From assembly GCA_019653755.1 (NCBI GenBank), contig BPCL01000008.1, positions 1 to 55,000 of the forward strand: a DNA stretch of 55,000 nucleotides. The letters run 5' to 3'. Position numbers and translations under genes: made by a program. Positions 1 through 10,056 of the stretch are shown here, piece after piece. Each line of letters begins with the position of its first letter. Position 1 is the first letter of the stretch. The notes beneath the pieces are model-generated. The model did not search any database and was not told where the DNA came from. It worked only from the letters and a program-made list of their open reading frames with translations. This DNA is from Woeseia sp. (GTDB taxonomy: Bacteria > Pseudomonadota > Gammaproteobacteria > Steroidobacterales > UBA11654).

Positions 1-1019
1 AAACATGATTACACCTAATGCCATGTCAGAGTTCCACTCAATTGGAAACTTATCTAGCCCACCCTTGAACAACTATCAATCAAATCATATAAATCAGATT
101 CCAGTCTCATCATAATCGGTTGAGTTTCAGGATCACCAAACCTGCAATTATATTCTAAAACTTTAACTTCTAGATTCTCATCAATCATCAAACCCGCATA
201 CAAAAACCCCCGAAAGTGTATGCCCTCACTAGCAAGCCCTTTCACAGTTGGTCTTATAACATTATCTATAATTTTCTTATTTAGTTTCTCATTCACAAAA
301 GGAACTGGAGAATAGGCTCCCATTCCACCTGTATTAAGTCCTTTATCACCTTCACCAATTGTTTTATGATCTTGTGATGTTGCTAGAGGTAATATTTCTT
401 CACCATTAAGCATAACGATAAAGCTTACCTCTTGACCTTTCAAAAATTTTTCTATAACAATTTTATTCCAGCTTCACCAAATTTTTTTTCATTCATAAAT
501 TCAGTTATAATTTTTGAAGCTGATTCATAATTTTCCACAATAACAACACCTTTCCCAGCAGCTAAACCATCAGCTTTTATAACCAAGGGATATGCTTTAT
601 CTTTAGCATAATCTTGAGCCTAAAATATGTCATCAAAGGTAGAGAAATTTGCCGTTGGTATGTCATATTTCTGCATAAACATTTTTGAATCCCCTTTTTG
701 ATCCTTCAAGTTTTGCAGCCTCTGCAGAAGGACCAAAGCAGTTTATCCTGCAGCTTAAATTGATCAGTTATTCCATTAACTAATGGATTTTCTGGGCCAA
801 AACTACGAGGTTTATATTTTTACTTTTTGAGAATTTGATTAGTGAATCAATATCATTAGGGGATATATCTACGTTTTTTGTTTTAGCTTCACCTTCTGTG
901 CCTGCATTTCCTGGGGCTACAAATATTCTTTCAACTTTCTCAGACTGAGATATTTTCCATGCGAATGCATGCTCTCTGCCTCCGCTCCCAACTATTAGAA
1001 CTCTATTTTTTGTTTCCAT
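1..1019 (-). CDS. purD: Phosphoribosylamine-glycine ligase, partial and frameshifted
   Basis: PurD (GAR synthetase) ligates glycine to phosphoribosylamine with ATP in purine synthesis. The N-terminus (about 780-1019) has the ATP-grasp pre-domain start VLIVGSGGREHAFAW and an APGNAGT segment. A second long open stretch (54-443) carries TSQDHK, NTGGMGAYSPVP, GFLYAGLMID and CRFGDPETQPIM, all PurD signatures. Between them, ADGLAAGKGV can be read in another frame at about 545-580. The reading frame breaks at least four times in about 340 codons, and the C-terminus lies beyond the window. Its ATG follows the purH stop directly, so the two are translated together. I think the breaks are sequence errors at a contig edge rather than a decayed gene, because residues on both sides of each break remain conserved. 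Confidence 0.9.
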
Positions 1020-2588
1020 TTATTTAATGCTTGAAATGCCTATACCTGTCAAAATCATGGAAATATTTTCTTTATTAGCCTCATCAATAACTTCCTGATC
1101 TTTTATTGAACCTCCAGGTTGAATAACACATTCAATTTGTTCTCAGATGCCATTTGTATACTGTCACTGAATGGAAAAAACCCATCTGATGCCATTACAG
1201 CCGCATTGTATCTAGATTAGCTGCTGCTGCTTTTAGACTTGCTATTTTTGCTGAATTCACTCTGCTCATTTGGCCAGCACCAATGCCGATGGTTTGAAGA
1301 TTTCTGGCAAACACAATGGCATTTGACTTTACGTACTTAGCTACTTTCCATGCAAAAAAAGGTCTTTTAGCTGTCCTTCATCTGGTGCTTTATTGGTAAC
1401 AACATTTAGATTATTAGCTGTAAGGATTTCGTTATCATCTTCCTGGATCAGGAATCCACCATCTATTGCCTGTATATGGAAATCAATTTGATTCTTTTTA
1501 TAATTTTCTACTGAGATTACCCTAATATTTTCTTTTTCCTTAAGGACTTCTAGAGCTTCTTCATCATAAGAGGGTGCAATTATGACTTCTAAAAACTGAT
1601 TATTTATTAAATATTTTGCAAAGTCTTTATCTACAATTCTATTAACTGCTATTACACCCCCAAATGCAGACTCTGGATCAGTCTCAAATGCTTTTTTGTA
1701 GGCTTCATGTATGTTTTTGGAAAGGGCTACACCACAAGGATTCACGTGTTTTACAATAACACAACAGGGCTCTTCAAATTCTTGTGAGCATCTCATAGCC
1801 GTATTTGCATCTAAGAAATTATTGTACGAAAGGGCTTTACCTTGGAAAATATTAGCAGCAACGAGAGATTCATTATCTAAATGATTTAATGAATATAGCC
1901 CCGCTTTTTGATGTGGATTTTCTCCGTACCTAAGGTCATTTTTCTTGCTTAATCCTAAGATGATATTTTCTGGTAGTTGATTATTATCTATACTATTTTG
2001 AAAATAGCTTTGAATATTAGCATCATATACAGAAGTTAAATTGAAAGCTTTTAGGGCTAATTCTTTCCTCATTGGATAAGAAATTGAATGACTGTTTTTC
2101 TTTAATTCATTGATTAGGCTTTTATAGTCATCTGGATCAGTTACTACTGTTTTGCTATAGAAGTTCTTAGCAGATGCTCTAATCATACTTGGTCCACCAA
2201 TATCAATATTTTCTATAGCATTTTCTTCATTAACATTATCTTTTGTTACTGTTTTTTCAAATGGATAGAGGTTCACTATTATTAGATCTATATTTGTTAT
2301 CCCTAGTTCATTTTGAATCTCATCATCTAACAAAGGTCTATTTAATAGGCCACCATAAATGAGTGGATTGAGAGTTTTAACTCTTCCATTCATTATTTCA
2401 GGAAAATTTGTCAGATCAGACACTCGATCTACTTCGATGCCTAGTTTTTCTATATACTTAGCCGTTCCTCCTGTAGAAATAATTCTTGTTTTATTTTTAT
2501 TGAGATAGTGTGCAACTGTGTCGAGACCGGCCTTATCGGAAACACTTATTAGTGCGGTCTTAATTTTAACTAACTTGTCCTTAGACAT
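1020..2588 (-). CDS. purH: Bifunctional AICAR formyltransferase/IMP cyclohydrolase, frameshifted near C-terminus
   Basis: PurH carries out the last two steps of IMP synthesis. The first 415 residues read cleanly: the MGS-like IMP cyclohydrolase domain ([34 protein letters not shown]) is followed by the AICAR formyltransferase domain ([40 protein letters not shown]). After residue 415 a one-base loss in a T-run (the A-run at about 1353-1359 on the plus strand) shifts the frame. The remainder can be recovered in other frames ([45 protein letters not shown]), with two more breaks. The stop at 1020-1022 abuts the purD ATG. Full length of about 520 residues matches the family. Confidence 0.93.
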
Positions 2589-2604
2589 AGGTTTTGGAAC
2601 TTGA

Positions 2605-2868
2605 TTATATGATTTTGAAATCTTTAAGTTTTTTTCTAAGAGTAGTCCTATTTATACCAAGGATTTTAGCTGCTTCACTCTGATTACTATCAGTATATTT
2701 CATAACTTCCTTCATGAGAGGTCTTTCAACTTCTTTAATTACGAATTTATAGAGATCGACAGGTTTATGTCCGTTCAAGGTCTTAAAATATTTTTTTAAT
2801 GCGTTTTCAGTTAAGTGGTTTAGGGAGCCATTCAGTTTTTGATTTTTTTTATTGTTTTTCTTTTTCAA
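2605..2868 (-). CDS. fis: DNA-binding protein Fis
   Basis: Fis is a nucleoid-associated DNA-bending factor. The 87-residue product has the usual Fis size and a C-terminal helix-turn-helix (NQSEAAKILGINRTTLRKKL, about residues 62-81), the family hallmark. The N-terminal 15 residues are unusually lysine/asparagine rich. It lies 16 bp upstream of purH and is co-directional. In many gammaproteobacteria the neighbourhood is accC-prmA-dusB-fis-purH-purD; here prmA and dusB are absent and only about 112 bp separates fis from accC. That short gap probably holds its promoter. Confidence 0.93.
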   Translation of the reverse strand: MKKKNNKKNQKLNGSLNHLTENALKKYFKTLNGHKPVDLYKFVIKEVERPLMKEVMKYTDSNQSEAAKILGINRTTLRKKLKDFKII

Positions 2869-2948
2869 AAGAATACTTCCCCTGGCAAATGAATGCGTAT
2901 TTTTTAAACGGATTCCTTAAATAAATAAGGACATTAACTATAACATGT

Positions 2949-2967
2949 ACTCAAAAAAAATTTGAGT
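2949..2967 (-). terminator. Weak hairpin downstream of accC
   Basis: A 7-bp inverted repeat (ACTCAAA ... TTTGAGT) with a short T-rich loop lies just after the accC stop and before fis. It may attenuate read-through from accBC into fis, but there is no clear trailing U-run, so it is only a candidate. Confidence 0.25.
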
Positions 2968-2980
2968 GATTAATTAGTAA

Positions 2981-4320
2981 TTATAGTCCAAGCCTTTTTT
3001 CAAGATAGTGTATATCTGTTCCACCTCTTTTAAAGGCGTTATGTTGCATAATCTCAATTTGAAGCTCTAGGTTAGTTTCAATCCCTTCGACAATCATTTC
3101 AGATAATGCTATGCCCATTCTTGTAATGGCTGATTCTCTCGTATTCGCTTGAGCGATTACTTTTGCAATCATAGAATCATAATAAGGAGGTACTTCGTAG
3201 CCTGTGTATAAATGGCTATCTATCCTGATTCCAGGTCCTCCTGGCGGGTGCCATAGGGAAACTTTTCCAGGAGAAGGTATGAAAGTTTTTGAGTCTTCAG
3301 CATTAATTCTGCATTCAATAGCGTGACCTCGTTGAATAATATCTTCTTGTTTAATTGAAAGCGGTAAACCCATAGCAACTTTTATCTGTTCTTTTACAAT
3401 ATCAATTCCTGTGATCATTTCTGTGACTGGATGTTCAACCTGTAATCTCGTATTCATTTCAATAAAATAGAACTCATTATTTTCATATAGAAATTCAAGT
3501 GTTCCAGCACTTTGATAACCTATGTGTTTACAAAATGAGACACATTTTTCAATCATTTCCTCTCTTTTTTCTTTAGGGATCTTTGGTGCAGGAGCTTCTT
3601 CAATAATTTTCTGGTGATTTCGCTGCATTGAGCAATCTCGATCGCCTAGACAAACTGCGTTACCATGCTGGTCAGCTAACACCTGAAATTCAATGTGTCT
3701 TGGTTCTTCAAGTAATTTTTCCATGAAGATAGTGTCGTCTCCAAATGCTGACTTCGATTCTGCTTTGGTTATATCTATAGTGTGTTGAAGGCTGGCTTTA
3801 GTATGAGCGATTCTCATTCCTTTTCCTCCCCCACCAGCTGCAGCCTTAATCAATACAGGATAACCAATCTCATCAGCTAACTGATAAATCTTATCCATAT
3901 CCTCATCTAATGCATTGTCAGATCCTGGTATGCAGTTAATTTCAACTTCTTTGACCGCATCTTTAGCATTTATTTTATTTCCCATTAGCTTAATAGTTTC
4001 TGATTTAGGACCTATAAAGCTATAACCACTTTCTTCAACCTGTTCGGCAAAATCGCCATTCTCAGCAAGAAAACCATAACCTGGATGAATGGCCATTGAA
4101 TCTGTGACTTCTGCTGCACTTATTATTGAAGGCATATTCAGATAACTTTTACAGATTCTGGCGGGCCTATACAAACTGACTCATCTGCTAGGAGTACATG
4201 TTTTTGTTTGGCATCAGCTTTGGAATATACAGCTACTGTTTTGATTCCTAATTCCCTGCAGGCTCTTTGAATCCTGAGTGCAATTTCACCACGGTTAGCT
4301 ATCAGAATCTTATCTAACAT
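2981..4320 (-). CDS. accC: Acetyl-CoA carboxylase, biotin carboxylase subunit (one frameshift)
   Basis: AccC carboxylates the biotin of AccB using ATP and bicarbonate, the first step of fatty acid synthesis. The N-terminal 58 or so residues ([20 protein letters not shown]) read from 4320. The rest reads from about 4160 in another frame and contains [11 protein letters not shown], the glycine-rich ATP loop [32 protein letters not shown] and [17 protein letters not shown]. One base is missing or extra at about 4140-4170, inside ESVCIGPAR. Joined, the protein is about 447 residues, the normal AccC length. It starts 4 bp after accB. Confidence 0.95.
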
Positions 4321-4324
4321 CGAT

Positions 4325-4771
4325 TTATTCTTGGCTAATCAAAAATAGGACTTCATCAAATTCAACAGGATCTCCATTTTGCACCAGAACTCTCTCTACT
4401 ATTCCATCAGCATCAGACTCAATTTTATTCATCATCTTCATTGCTTCAATAATACATAAAGTATCGCCTTGTGAAACTAGATCACCAACTTTTACGAAAG
4501 CTTCTGCTCCTGGCTCAGTTGCTTGATAGTAGGTACCAATCATGGGTGCTTTGACTTCGTGAAAACCATTTCTGGGAATTTGTTTATGATTACTTGACCC
4601 ATCGTTATTTTCTTGTATTTGATTAGAATAAACGATGGTTTCATTATCATTGGATTTGGGAGTAGTTTGTTTGGAAATCCTTACCTTGTCATCACCTTCG
4701 GTAATCTCAATTTCTGATAACCCAGATTCTTCAAGTAACTCAATAAGTTTTTTTACTTTTCGTATATCCAT
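4325..4771 (-). CDS. accB: Acetyl-CoA carboxylase biotin carboxyl carrier protein
   Basis: AccB carries the biotin that AccC carboxylates. The 148-residue protein has the typical layout: an N-terminal helical segment ([20 protein letters not shown]), a low-complexity polar linker (about residues 37-65), and a C-terminal biotinyl domain starting at [10 protein letters not shown]. The biotin-accepting lysine lies in EAMKMMN near residue 112. It is 2 bp after aroQ and 4 bp before accC, so it belongs to the aroQ-accB-accC operon seen in many gammaproteobacteria. Confidence 0.96.
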   Translation of the reverse strand: MDIRKVKKLIELLEESGLSEIEITEGDDKVRISKQTTPKSNDNETIVYSNQIQENNDGSSNHKQIPRNGFHEVKAPMIGTYYQATEPGAEAFVKVGDLVSQGDTLCIIEAMKMMNKIESDADGIVERVLVQNGDPVEFDEVLFLISQE

Positions 4772-4773
4772 GA

Positions 4774-5214
4774 CTATTTCTTATTACAAAGATTAATAGC
4801 CGCGTCTAATGCAAGATTATATCCCTCAAATCCAAGACCAGAGATTATGCCAACCGCGATATCAGAAAAATACGATTCTTTTCTAAATTCTTCCCTCGCA
4901 AAAATATTACTGATATGTATCTCTATAAAGGGAACTTCAACTGCTAGAAAAGCATCACGGATTGCAATGCTAGTATGAGTATAACCACCAGGGTTAATTA
5001 TGATTACATCTGTGCTTGTAGATTTTTGCTGGATCAAATCAACGATTTCAGATTCAGAATTGCTTTGAAAGCACTCCAAATTGCAATTTAATTTAGACGC
5101 CTTATCTATTAGCTCTTGTTCAATTTGCTCTAAATCCTTATCACCATAAATACTAGGTTCACGTTTCCCTAATAAGTTAAGATTGGGACCATTAATTAAC
5201 AGTATATTTGCCAT
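4774..5214 (-). CDS. aroQ: Type II 3-dehydroquinate dehydratase
   Basis: AroQ converts 3-dehydroquinate to 3-dehydroshikimate in the shikimate pathway. At 146 residues it has the type II length. Motifs are INGPNLNLLGKREPSIYG (N-terminal active-site loop with the catalytic tyrosine), IINPGGYTHTSIAIRDA (catalytic histidine region), FIEIHISNIFAREEFR and SDIAVGIISGLGFEGY. It opens the aroQ-accB-accC unit, with a 71-bp gap to the symporter upstream. Confidence 0.96.
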   Translation of the reverse strand: MANILLINGPNLNLLGKREPSIYGDKDLEQIEQELIDKASKLNCNLECFQSNSESEIVDLIQQKSTSTDVIIINPGGYTHTSIAIRDAFLAVEVPFIEIHISNIFAREEFRKESYFSDIAVGIISGLGFEGYNLALDAAINLCNKK

Positions 5215-5285
5215 ATTTAATTACTTATTTGTAGAAGATATCTACATATTCGCAGAATATAGCAGCATATTCAACGAAAATAGAA

Positions 5286-6698
5286 CTAATTGTTGCTTGT
5301 AAGATGCTTAATTCTAGTAAAATAAAGGATGCACAATCCCACACTCATTGGCACTATCCTTTCTACAATATCGCCAGGGGTATCTGGAAGAAAGTGAAAT
5401 AGAATTGTAAGCAAGAAACCACTTATTACTGAATAAAAAGCTGACTTGGCAGGAATATCCCATTTAAAGACTTTGGACAGGACCATTGGAACAAATGCTG
5501 CTCCTAATGCTGTCCAGGCAAAAACAACCCTATTAAAAATAGTATCTGGTGCAAATAAAGAGAACAAAGTCGCTAAGAACACTACAAAAATGATTGCGAG
5601 TCGAGCTGTTTTTAAGGTAGATGTTTTACCGCTGTTCCAGTCATGACTCACTGATGTTGCTACAGTTAGTAGTTGGCTGTCTGCAGTTGACATAATTGCT
5701 GAGAGGACAGCTGCGGTAATAATTCCAGCAAAAATTGGCCCAAATAATCGGTTGCTTACAAAAAACAGAACACTTTCAGGATCGCCAACTGTTGTGTACA
5801 TTACTTTTGCTGATAAACCTAAGACAATCATCCCAGTGAATATGATTATTGCCCAGATAATAGCGATGATCCTGCCTCTTTTTATAGCTTGGATATCTTT
5901 CGCTGCCATAAACCTATTCACCACAAACGGTTGACCTGGGTAGCCAAAACCGATGGCAATTGTTCCTAAAGCAAAACCTGCTCCCATTAATCCTGTATGC
6001 AGTCCAGTAAGATTTTGTTCTTCAGTGCTCCAAGTCGCATCTATAGCTAATGATAAATCCCCGAATCCACCAATTCCTATGAGCAAGAGCATCCAGGGCA
6101 AAATTAGAGCTACAATAACCATTAACACAGCCTGAATTGAATCAGTCAAACTTACAGCCCAGAATCCACCGATAAAGGTGTAAATAAGAATAACTAGAGC
6201 ACCAAGAATTATGCTCAGTTCTTGAGAAATGCCTAAAATAGATGAGAAAGTGGTGCCAGCAGCTTGGAATTGTGCTGCCACATAAAGAATTAAGGTTGAG
6301 GTTATAATAATCACGCTTAATCGCATTAGTGATTGTTTTTCTTTTTCATCGAAATTATGAAATAAGACACCAGCTAAGCTCACTTCACCTGTTTCCTGGC
6401 TTAATTCCATTAATCGAGGGGCGACCCACGTCCAACTGATATAGTAACCAATTAAGACTCCTGGTAATAACCAGACAGCCGATAAGCCCCATGCATATGC
6501 AGCTCCACTAACTCCCAATAAAGTCCATGCTGATGATGAGCTCGCTGAAGCACTTAAGGCTGCTACCCAAGGTCCTAATCCTCTGTTGGCTAGGAAAAAA
6601 TCATCTTCTGTTTTATTTTTTCTTTTGGCAATTAAGCCAATACAAATAAGTATTAGGTTATAGACAACAATCGTAATTATTACTTCTTGGTTTGCCAT
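5286..6698 (-). CDS. Sodium:solute symporter family protein (PutP-like)
   Basis: An inner-membrane transporter of 470 residues with about 12-13 hydrophobic segments, of the sodium/solute symporter (SSS) family that includes proline and pantothenate carriers. Visible signatures are DDFFLANRGLGPWVAALSAS, a small/serine-rich stretch in TM2 (SASASSSSAWTLLGVSG), GFGYPGQPFVVNRFMAAKD and AAVLSAIMSTADSQLLTVAT. These last two resemble PutP closely, so proline is a plausible substrate, but substrate cannot be fixed from sequence. It begins 8 bp after the corrected end of the upstream reductase gene and is probably co-transcribed with dsbD-tlpA. Confidence 0.85.
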   Translation of the reverse strand: MANQEVIITIVVYNLILICIGLIAKRKNKTEDDFFLANRGLGPWVAALSASASSSSAWTLLGVSGAAYAWGLSAVWLLPGVLIGYYISWTWVAPRLMELSQETGEVSLAGVLFHNFDEKEKQSLMRLSVIIITSTLILYVAAQFQAAGTTFSSILGISQELSIILGALVILIYTFIGGFWAVSLTDSIQAVLMVIVALILPWMLLLIGIGGFGDLSLAIDATWSTEEQNLTGLHTGLMGAGFALGTIAIGFGYPGQPFVVNRFMAAKDIQAIKRGRIIAIIWAIIIFTGMIVLGLSAKVMYTTVGDPESVLFFVSNRLFGPIFAGIITAAVLSAIMSTADSQLLTVATSVSHDWNSGKTSTLKTARLAIIFVVFLATLFSLFAPDTIFNRVVFAWTALGAAFVPMVLSKVFKWDIPAKSAFYSVISGFLLTILFHFLPDTPGDIVERIVPMSVGLCILYFTRIKHLTSNN

Positions 6699-6706
6699 TA
6701 ATGCCT

Positions 6707-7704
6707 TTATTGATTTGGTAAAAGTACAATCTTACCATCTCTTTCATTGCCTGACTTATCAATATGTTCATAGGCCCTGATAAATAATTCTCAAGAGAGT
6801 AGGTTGCAGCGATTTTTGTTTGTAGTGATTTTTTATTAACTAGTAAGGCTAGTTCCTGATGGATCTCTTTAACTCTTTTCTTAGTTCTTTTATCAAACCC
6901 ATTCAGAGTAGACATTCCACAAAGCTTAATATCTTTTTTGAATAAGGTCCAAAAGGTTATATGGCAAGGCTGCTTCGTTACAGTACCGTAGTTAATAAGC
7001 AAACCTTTATCTGCTAGCGATTTAGCCAAACTTTCTGTTGCCTCACCTGCTACAGCATCAATCCCAAGCGTTATGTTTTTTTTAAGAATCTCCTTCAAAC
7101 AAACTGATTCTGTAAGCTCGTAATCCATAATTAATTTTGTTGCTCCTAGCTTTTTTAACTCAGGCATGACTTCTTTTCGACGAACAATATTGAGTGTTCT
7201 AATACCATGAATTTTAGCTAAAGCTATCAAATATCGTCCGACATTAGAGTTAGCTGCATTTTGGATTAACCAATCACCCTTTTTTAGGTTCACAAAATCT
7301 TTTAACAAAAAGTATGCTGTAAAACCATTGACCGTGATCAGTGAGAGCTGTTCATCTGGAGCATAGGGTTGTTTAATTTTAGTAAGGTCCTGAGCCTTGA
7401 TTTTAAGTTCTTGCCTCATAGATCCTGTGCCCATTGGCAATAGGACTTTATCGCCCTCCTTAAGGATACTGACTTTCTTGCCTACTTTTTTTATAGTTCC
7501 AACGCCTTCAAAACCAGGTGTGGATGCTAATGGCTTAAGGGTTTCTTCACCTCTTACTGCCAGACCATCTGCAATGTGCATACCTACAGCGTCAATAGAA
7601 ACAACAACTTCATTATTTCTTGGTTCCTCAAAAGGTATCTCCACTAATTCAAGGGCCACATCAGGTGGTCCATACTTTTTAATATTTAAGGCCAGGTAAC
7701 CCAT
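6707..7704 (-). CDS. Medium-chain dehydrogenase/reductase, quinone-oxidoreductase/enoyl reductase type (one frameshift near end)
   Basis: A zinc-free MDR-superfamily NADPH-dependent reductase, most like 2-enoyl thioester reductases or quinone oxidoreductases. It has the GroES-like N-domain (PGFEGVGTIKKVG, EGDKVLLP), then a nucleotide-binding fold (LIQNAANSNVGRYLIALAK). The uncorrected frame runs to 6658 and ends in an unlikely tail overlapping the symporter start. Shifting frame at about 6740-6750 gives RDGKIVLLPNQ and a stop at 6707, the usual GK-V-L family ending, and removes the overlap. It starts 1 bp after the tlpA stop. The true substrate is unknown. Confidence 0.8.
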
Positions 7705-7705
7705 A

Positions 7706-8233
7706 TCAGAGGAGGCTAAGTATTTGTTCTAAATCTTCTGTTTTAATTTCAGTGTTCTTACTCCAAACAATCATGCCCTCTTGATTTACAAGTATCGTGT
7801 AAGGAAGAGTTAGAATAGTATTGCCTAACGATTCCATTAAATCATAAGCTTCACTCTGACCAACCAATATTGGAAAATCAATTCCCAACTCAGCAACAAA
7901 GTTGTTAACTTGATCAAGCTCATCAATAGCAATTCCTATAACATTTGGATAATCCTCACTTTTTGTTAAATGATAGTTATTCAAAAGAGGCATTTCCTTT
8001 CTGCATGGCGCACACCATGTTGCCCAGAAGTTAATAATCAAGAACTTACTTTGATGCATTTCAATTAGATCAGATTGATCTCCATTAAGATCTGTTAATA
8101 CGAACGATTCTATGAAGACAGGCTCAGGTTCAGGCTCAAGGATTGGTAATATTAAATAGATAACACCTATAGAAATCAGGAATAATAGACCTAGAATTTT
8201 AAGCGATCGTTTTTTTGGGTTAAATCCTTTCAC
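7706..8233 (-). CDS. TlpA/ResA-family thiol-disulfide oxidoreductase
   Basis: A periplasm-facing membrane-anchored thioredoxin-like protein of 175 residues. An N-terminal hydrophobic anchor (ILGLLFLISIGVIYLILPIL, about residues 13-32) precedes a TlpA-like domain with the redox motif WATWCAPCRKEMP and a cis-proline region (LTLPYTILVNQEG). Its start codon overlaps the dsbD stop by 4 bp (ATGA type). DsbD is therefore the likely electron donor, and the role may be cytochrome c maturation or keeping periplasmic thiols reduced. Confidence 0.9.
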   Translation of the reverse strand: MKGFNPKKRSLKILGLLFLISIGVIYLILPILEPEPEPVFIESFVLTDLNGDQSDLIEMHQSKFLIINFWATWCAPCRKEMPLLNNYHLTKSEDYPNVIGIAIDELDQVNNFVAELGIDFPILVGQSEAYDLMESLGNTILTLPYTILVNQEGMIVWSKNTEIKTEDLEQILSLL

Positions 8234-9984
8234 AGTGATAGTTTCTCTATCTCTCTGATCAATTCATTTGAGCTTACAACACCTACTTTCCTGGATGATT
8301 CAATTTCATTGCCAGTTTTACTGATCATCACGATGGTAGGAGGTCCAAAAACATTGAACTCTTTCATTAGTTTTTTATCATCGAGATTATTTTCAGTAAC
8401 GTCTGCTTTCATTGCATTGACTGTCCCTAGTAGATTTAAAAAATCTTGATTATTAAATGTATCTTTTTCCAATGTTCGGCACGAAACACACCAATCAGCT
8501 GTGAAATAAAGGAGTGAGATTTGCTCATCATTGCTTGCCACTTTAATAAAGTCTTCTAGTTCAGTAAGCGATTGCACTGAATCAAAATATTGGTCAGTGA
8601 TTTTCTTCTCTACTTCGGCATCTGTAAAGCTTAGATAAGAAGGGGAGAAGGCATAAAGTCCGATCAAGCTTCCAACTAAGGTTAACCTTAATAGCGAGCT
8701 TAATTGATAACCCATCAAACGTTTTTGTAAACGACCTAAATAGTAAAAAATTGTGACAAAACCAAGAAGAATCCAAAGTGTGATTAAAGCGTTTTGGCTA
8801 ATGATCGGATTGATAACCCATATGGCTAAACCAAACATCACGAAACCGAAAAGGCTCTTTATAACTTCGAGATATTCCCCTGTGGTTGGTAACCATCTAG
8901 AAGCCGATAAACCAATAATGATTAAAGGAATGCCTAAGCCTAGACTTAGGGATGATAAGGCTATGATTCCTCTAAGAATATCTCCACTTTGACCGATTAC
9001 CATTAATGTGGCTACTAATGGAGGAGCAACGCATGCAGTTACAAGCAATGCCGAGAGTGAGCCAATAATAACCACGCCTAAATAATTGCCTCCAACCTGA
9101 TTTGATAAAGTTGAGTTGACCTTATTCAATAGGTTATTAGGAAGTTGAATGTTAAATGTACCCACCATACCCAGACCCAAGATCAAGAATAAAGCCGACA
9201 TCGAAATGATAAATCCTGGCAGAGTAAATAAAGCTTGGAGCTGCTGTCCTGCAACTGCTGCAGCTACTCCAGCTGCACAGTAAGTAATTGCCATTCCTAA
9301 AACATAACTCATTGATAAACCTAGGCTTTTTAACTTATTATTTCCGGCTTGTCCAATAATTATAGAAGACAGTATAGGTATTGTTGGTAAGTGACAGGGT
9401 GTAAATGCTAATGCAAATCCAAGACCTAGAAATATAAGTGAGACAAGAAATATATTAGTCTCAGTAATAATATTCCCCAGTCTGGCCTGATCAGATAGCT
9501 CAATTTCATCAGTGTTGATTGATGCTTCTATGAGTCTTCCGCTTGTGACATTTTTTATCCATTGCTGAGGTGGGTAACACAGGCCGATATCTGCACAGCC
9601 TTGAGAATTAATTTGGATATCAAAATTATCGATCTCTTCACCTGTTTTTATAGAAATAGGGATATAGATTGTGAAATCATCTCTAAATATCTCGGTTTTA
9701 CCGAAAAACTCATCCTCATACTTTATTCCTTCAGGAAGTTTAGCTGAGCCCAATAAGATCCTTGTATCCTGAGTCTCATATGAAATCTTATCCCTATAGA
9801 GATAGTAGCCATCTTTGATTCGGTGAGAGATTTGAAGGACATCATTTTGAAATGCAACTTCAATCGGAAATGCTTCCTGGGGTTTAAGCACTTGTTGAGT
9901 GGATACATTAAGACTAAAAAAAGAGAACAACAGTAAAAAAGAGACTCTCATCAACAGATAGCTTTTATTTAATCTTCTTAACAT
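8230..9984 (-). CDS. dsbD: Thiol:disulfide interchange protein DsbD
   Basis: DsbD moves electrons from cytoplasmic thioredoxin across the inner membrane to periplasmic partners. The 584-residue protein has the full three-part layout: signal peptide and DsbD-alpha domain (about residues 30-150, with cysteines in GCADIGLCYPP), an eight-helix membrane core (paired cysteines in FTPCHLPTIPI and TACVAPPLVATL), and a C-terminal thioredoxin domain with DWCVSCRTLEKDTF. Note FTPCHLP, where FTPCVLP is usual. It heads a minus-strand operon with tlpA and is divergent from groES. Confidence 0.95.
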   Translation of the reverse strand: MLRRLNKSYLLMRVSFLLLFSFFSLNVSTQQVLKPQEAFPIEVAFQNDVLQISHRIKDGYYLYRDKISYETQDTRILLGSAKLPEGIKYEDEFFGKTEIFRDDFTIYIPISIKTGEEIDNFDIQINSQGCADIGLCYPPQQWIKNVTSGRLIEASINTDEIELSDQARLGNIITETNIFLVSLIFLGLGFALAFTPCHLPTIPILSSIIIGQAGNNKLKSLGLSMSYVLGMAITYCAAGVAAAVAGQQLQALFTLPGFIISMSALFLILGLGMVGTFNIQLPNNLLNKVNSTLSNQVGGNYLGVVIIGSLSALLVTACVAPPLVATLMVIGQSGDILRGIIALSSLSLGLGIPLIIIGLSASRWLPTTGEYLEVIKSLFGFVMFGLAIWVINPIISQNALITLWILLGFVTIFYYLGRLQKRLMGYQLSSLLRLTLVGSLIGLYAFSPSYLSFTDAEVEKKITDQYFDSVQSLTELEDFIKVASNDEQISLLYFTADWCVSCRTLEKDTFNNQDFLNLLGTVNAMKADVTENNLDDKKLMKEFNVFGPPTIVMISKTGNEIESSRKVGVVSSNELIREIEKLSL

Positions 9985-10028
9985 ATGATTATCTTTCGTA
10001 AAAAAGCAAAAAAAGTTCCTAAACTAGC

Positions 10029-10056
10029 TTGAATTTTTCAAATTCATCCTTATTAT
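10029..10056 (+). promoter_or_regulatory. Candidate sigma-70 promoter of groES-groEL
   Basis: TTGAAT (10029-10034) and TATTAT (10051-10056) are separated by 16 bp, a good housekeeping promoter match. The -10 box touches the CIRCE-like repeat, so a bound repressor would cover the start site. I see no convincing sigma-32 promoter. Confidence 0.6.

Noticed and set aside
600-640. In-frame TAG in purD as a recoded codon
   Set aside because: It lies among several indels; no sign of selenocysteine or pyrrolysine recoding and no reason for it in PurD.
5446-6135. Plus-strand open frames opposite the symporter
   Set aside because: Their products lack family features and they lie antisense to a well-supported membrane protein; shadows of its codons.
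6658-6706. Long C-terminus of the MDR reductase overlapping the symporter start
   Set aside because: The tail is not family-like. The alternative frame gives the usual GKIVLLP ending and a stop at 6707.
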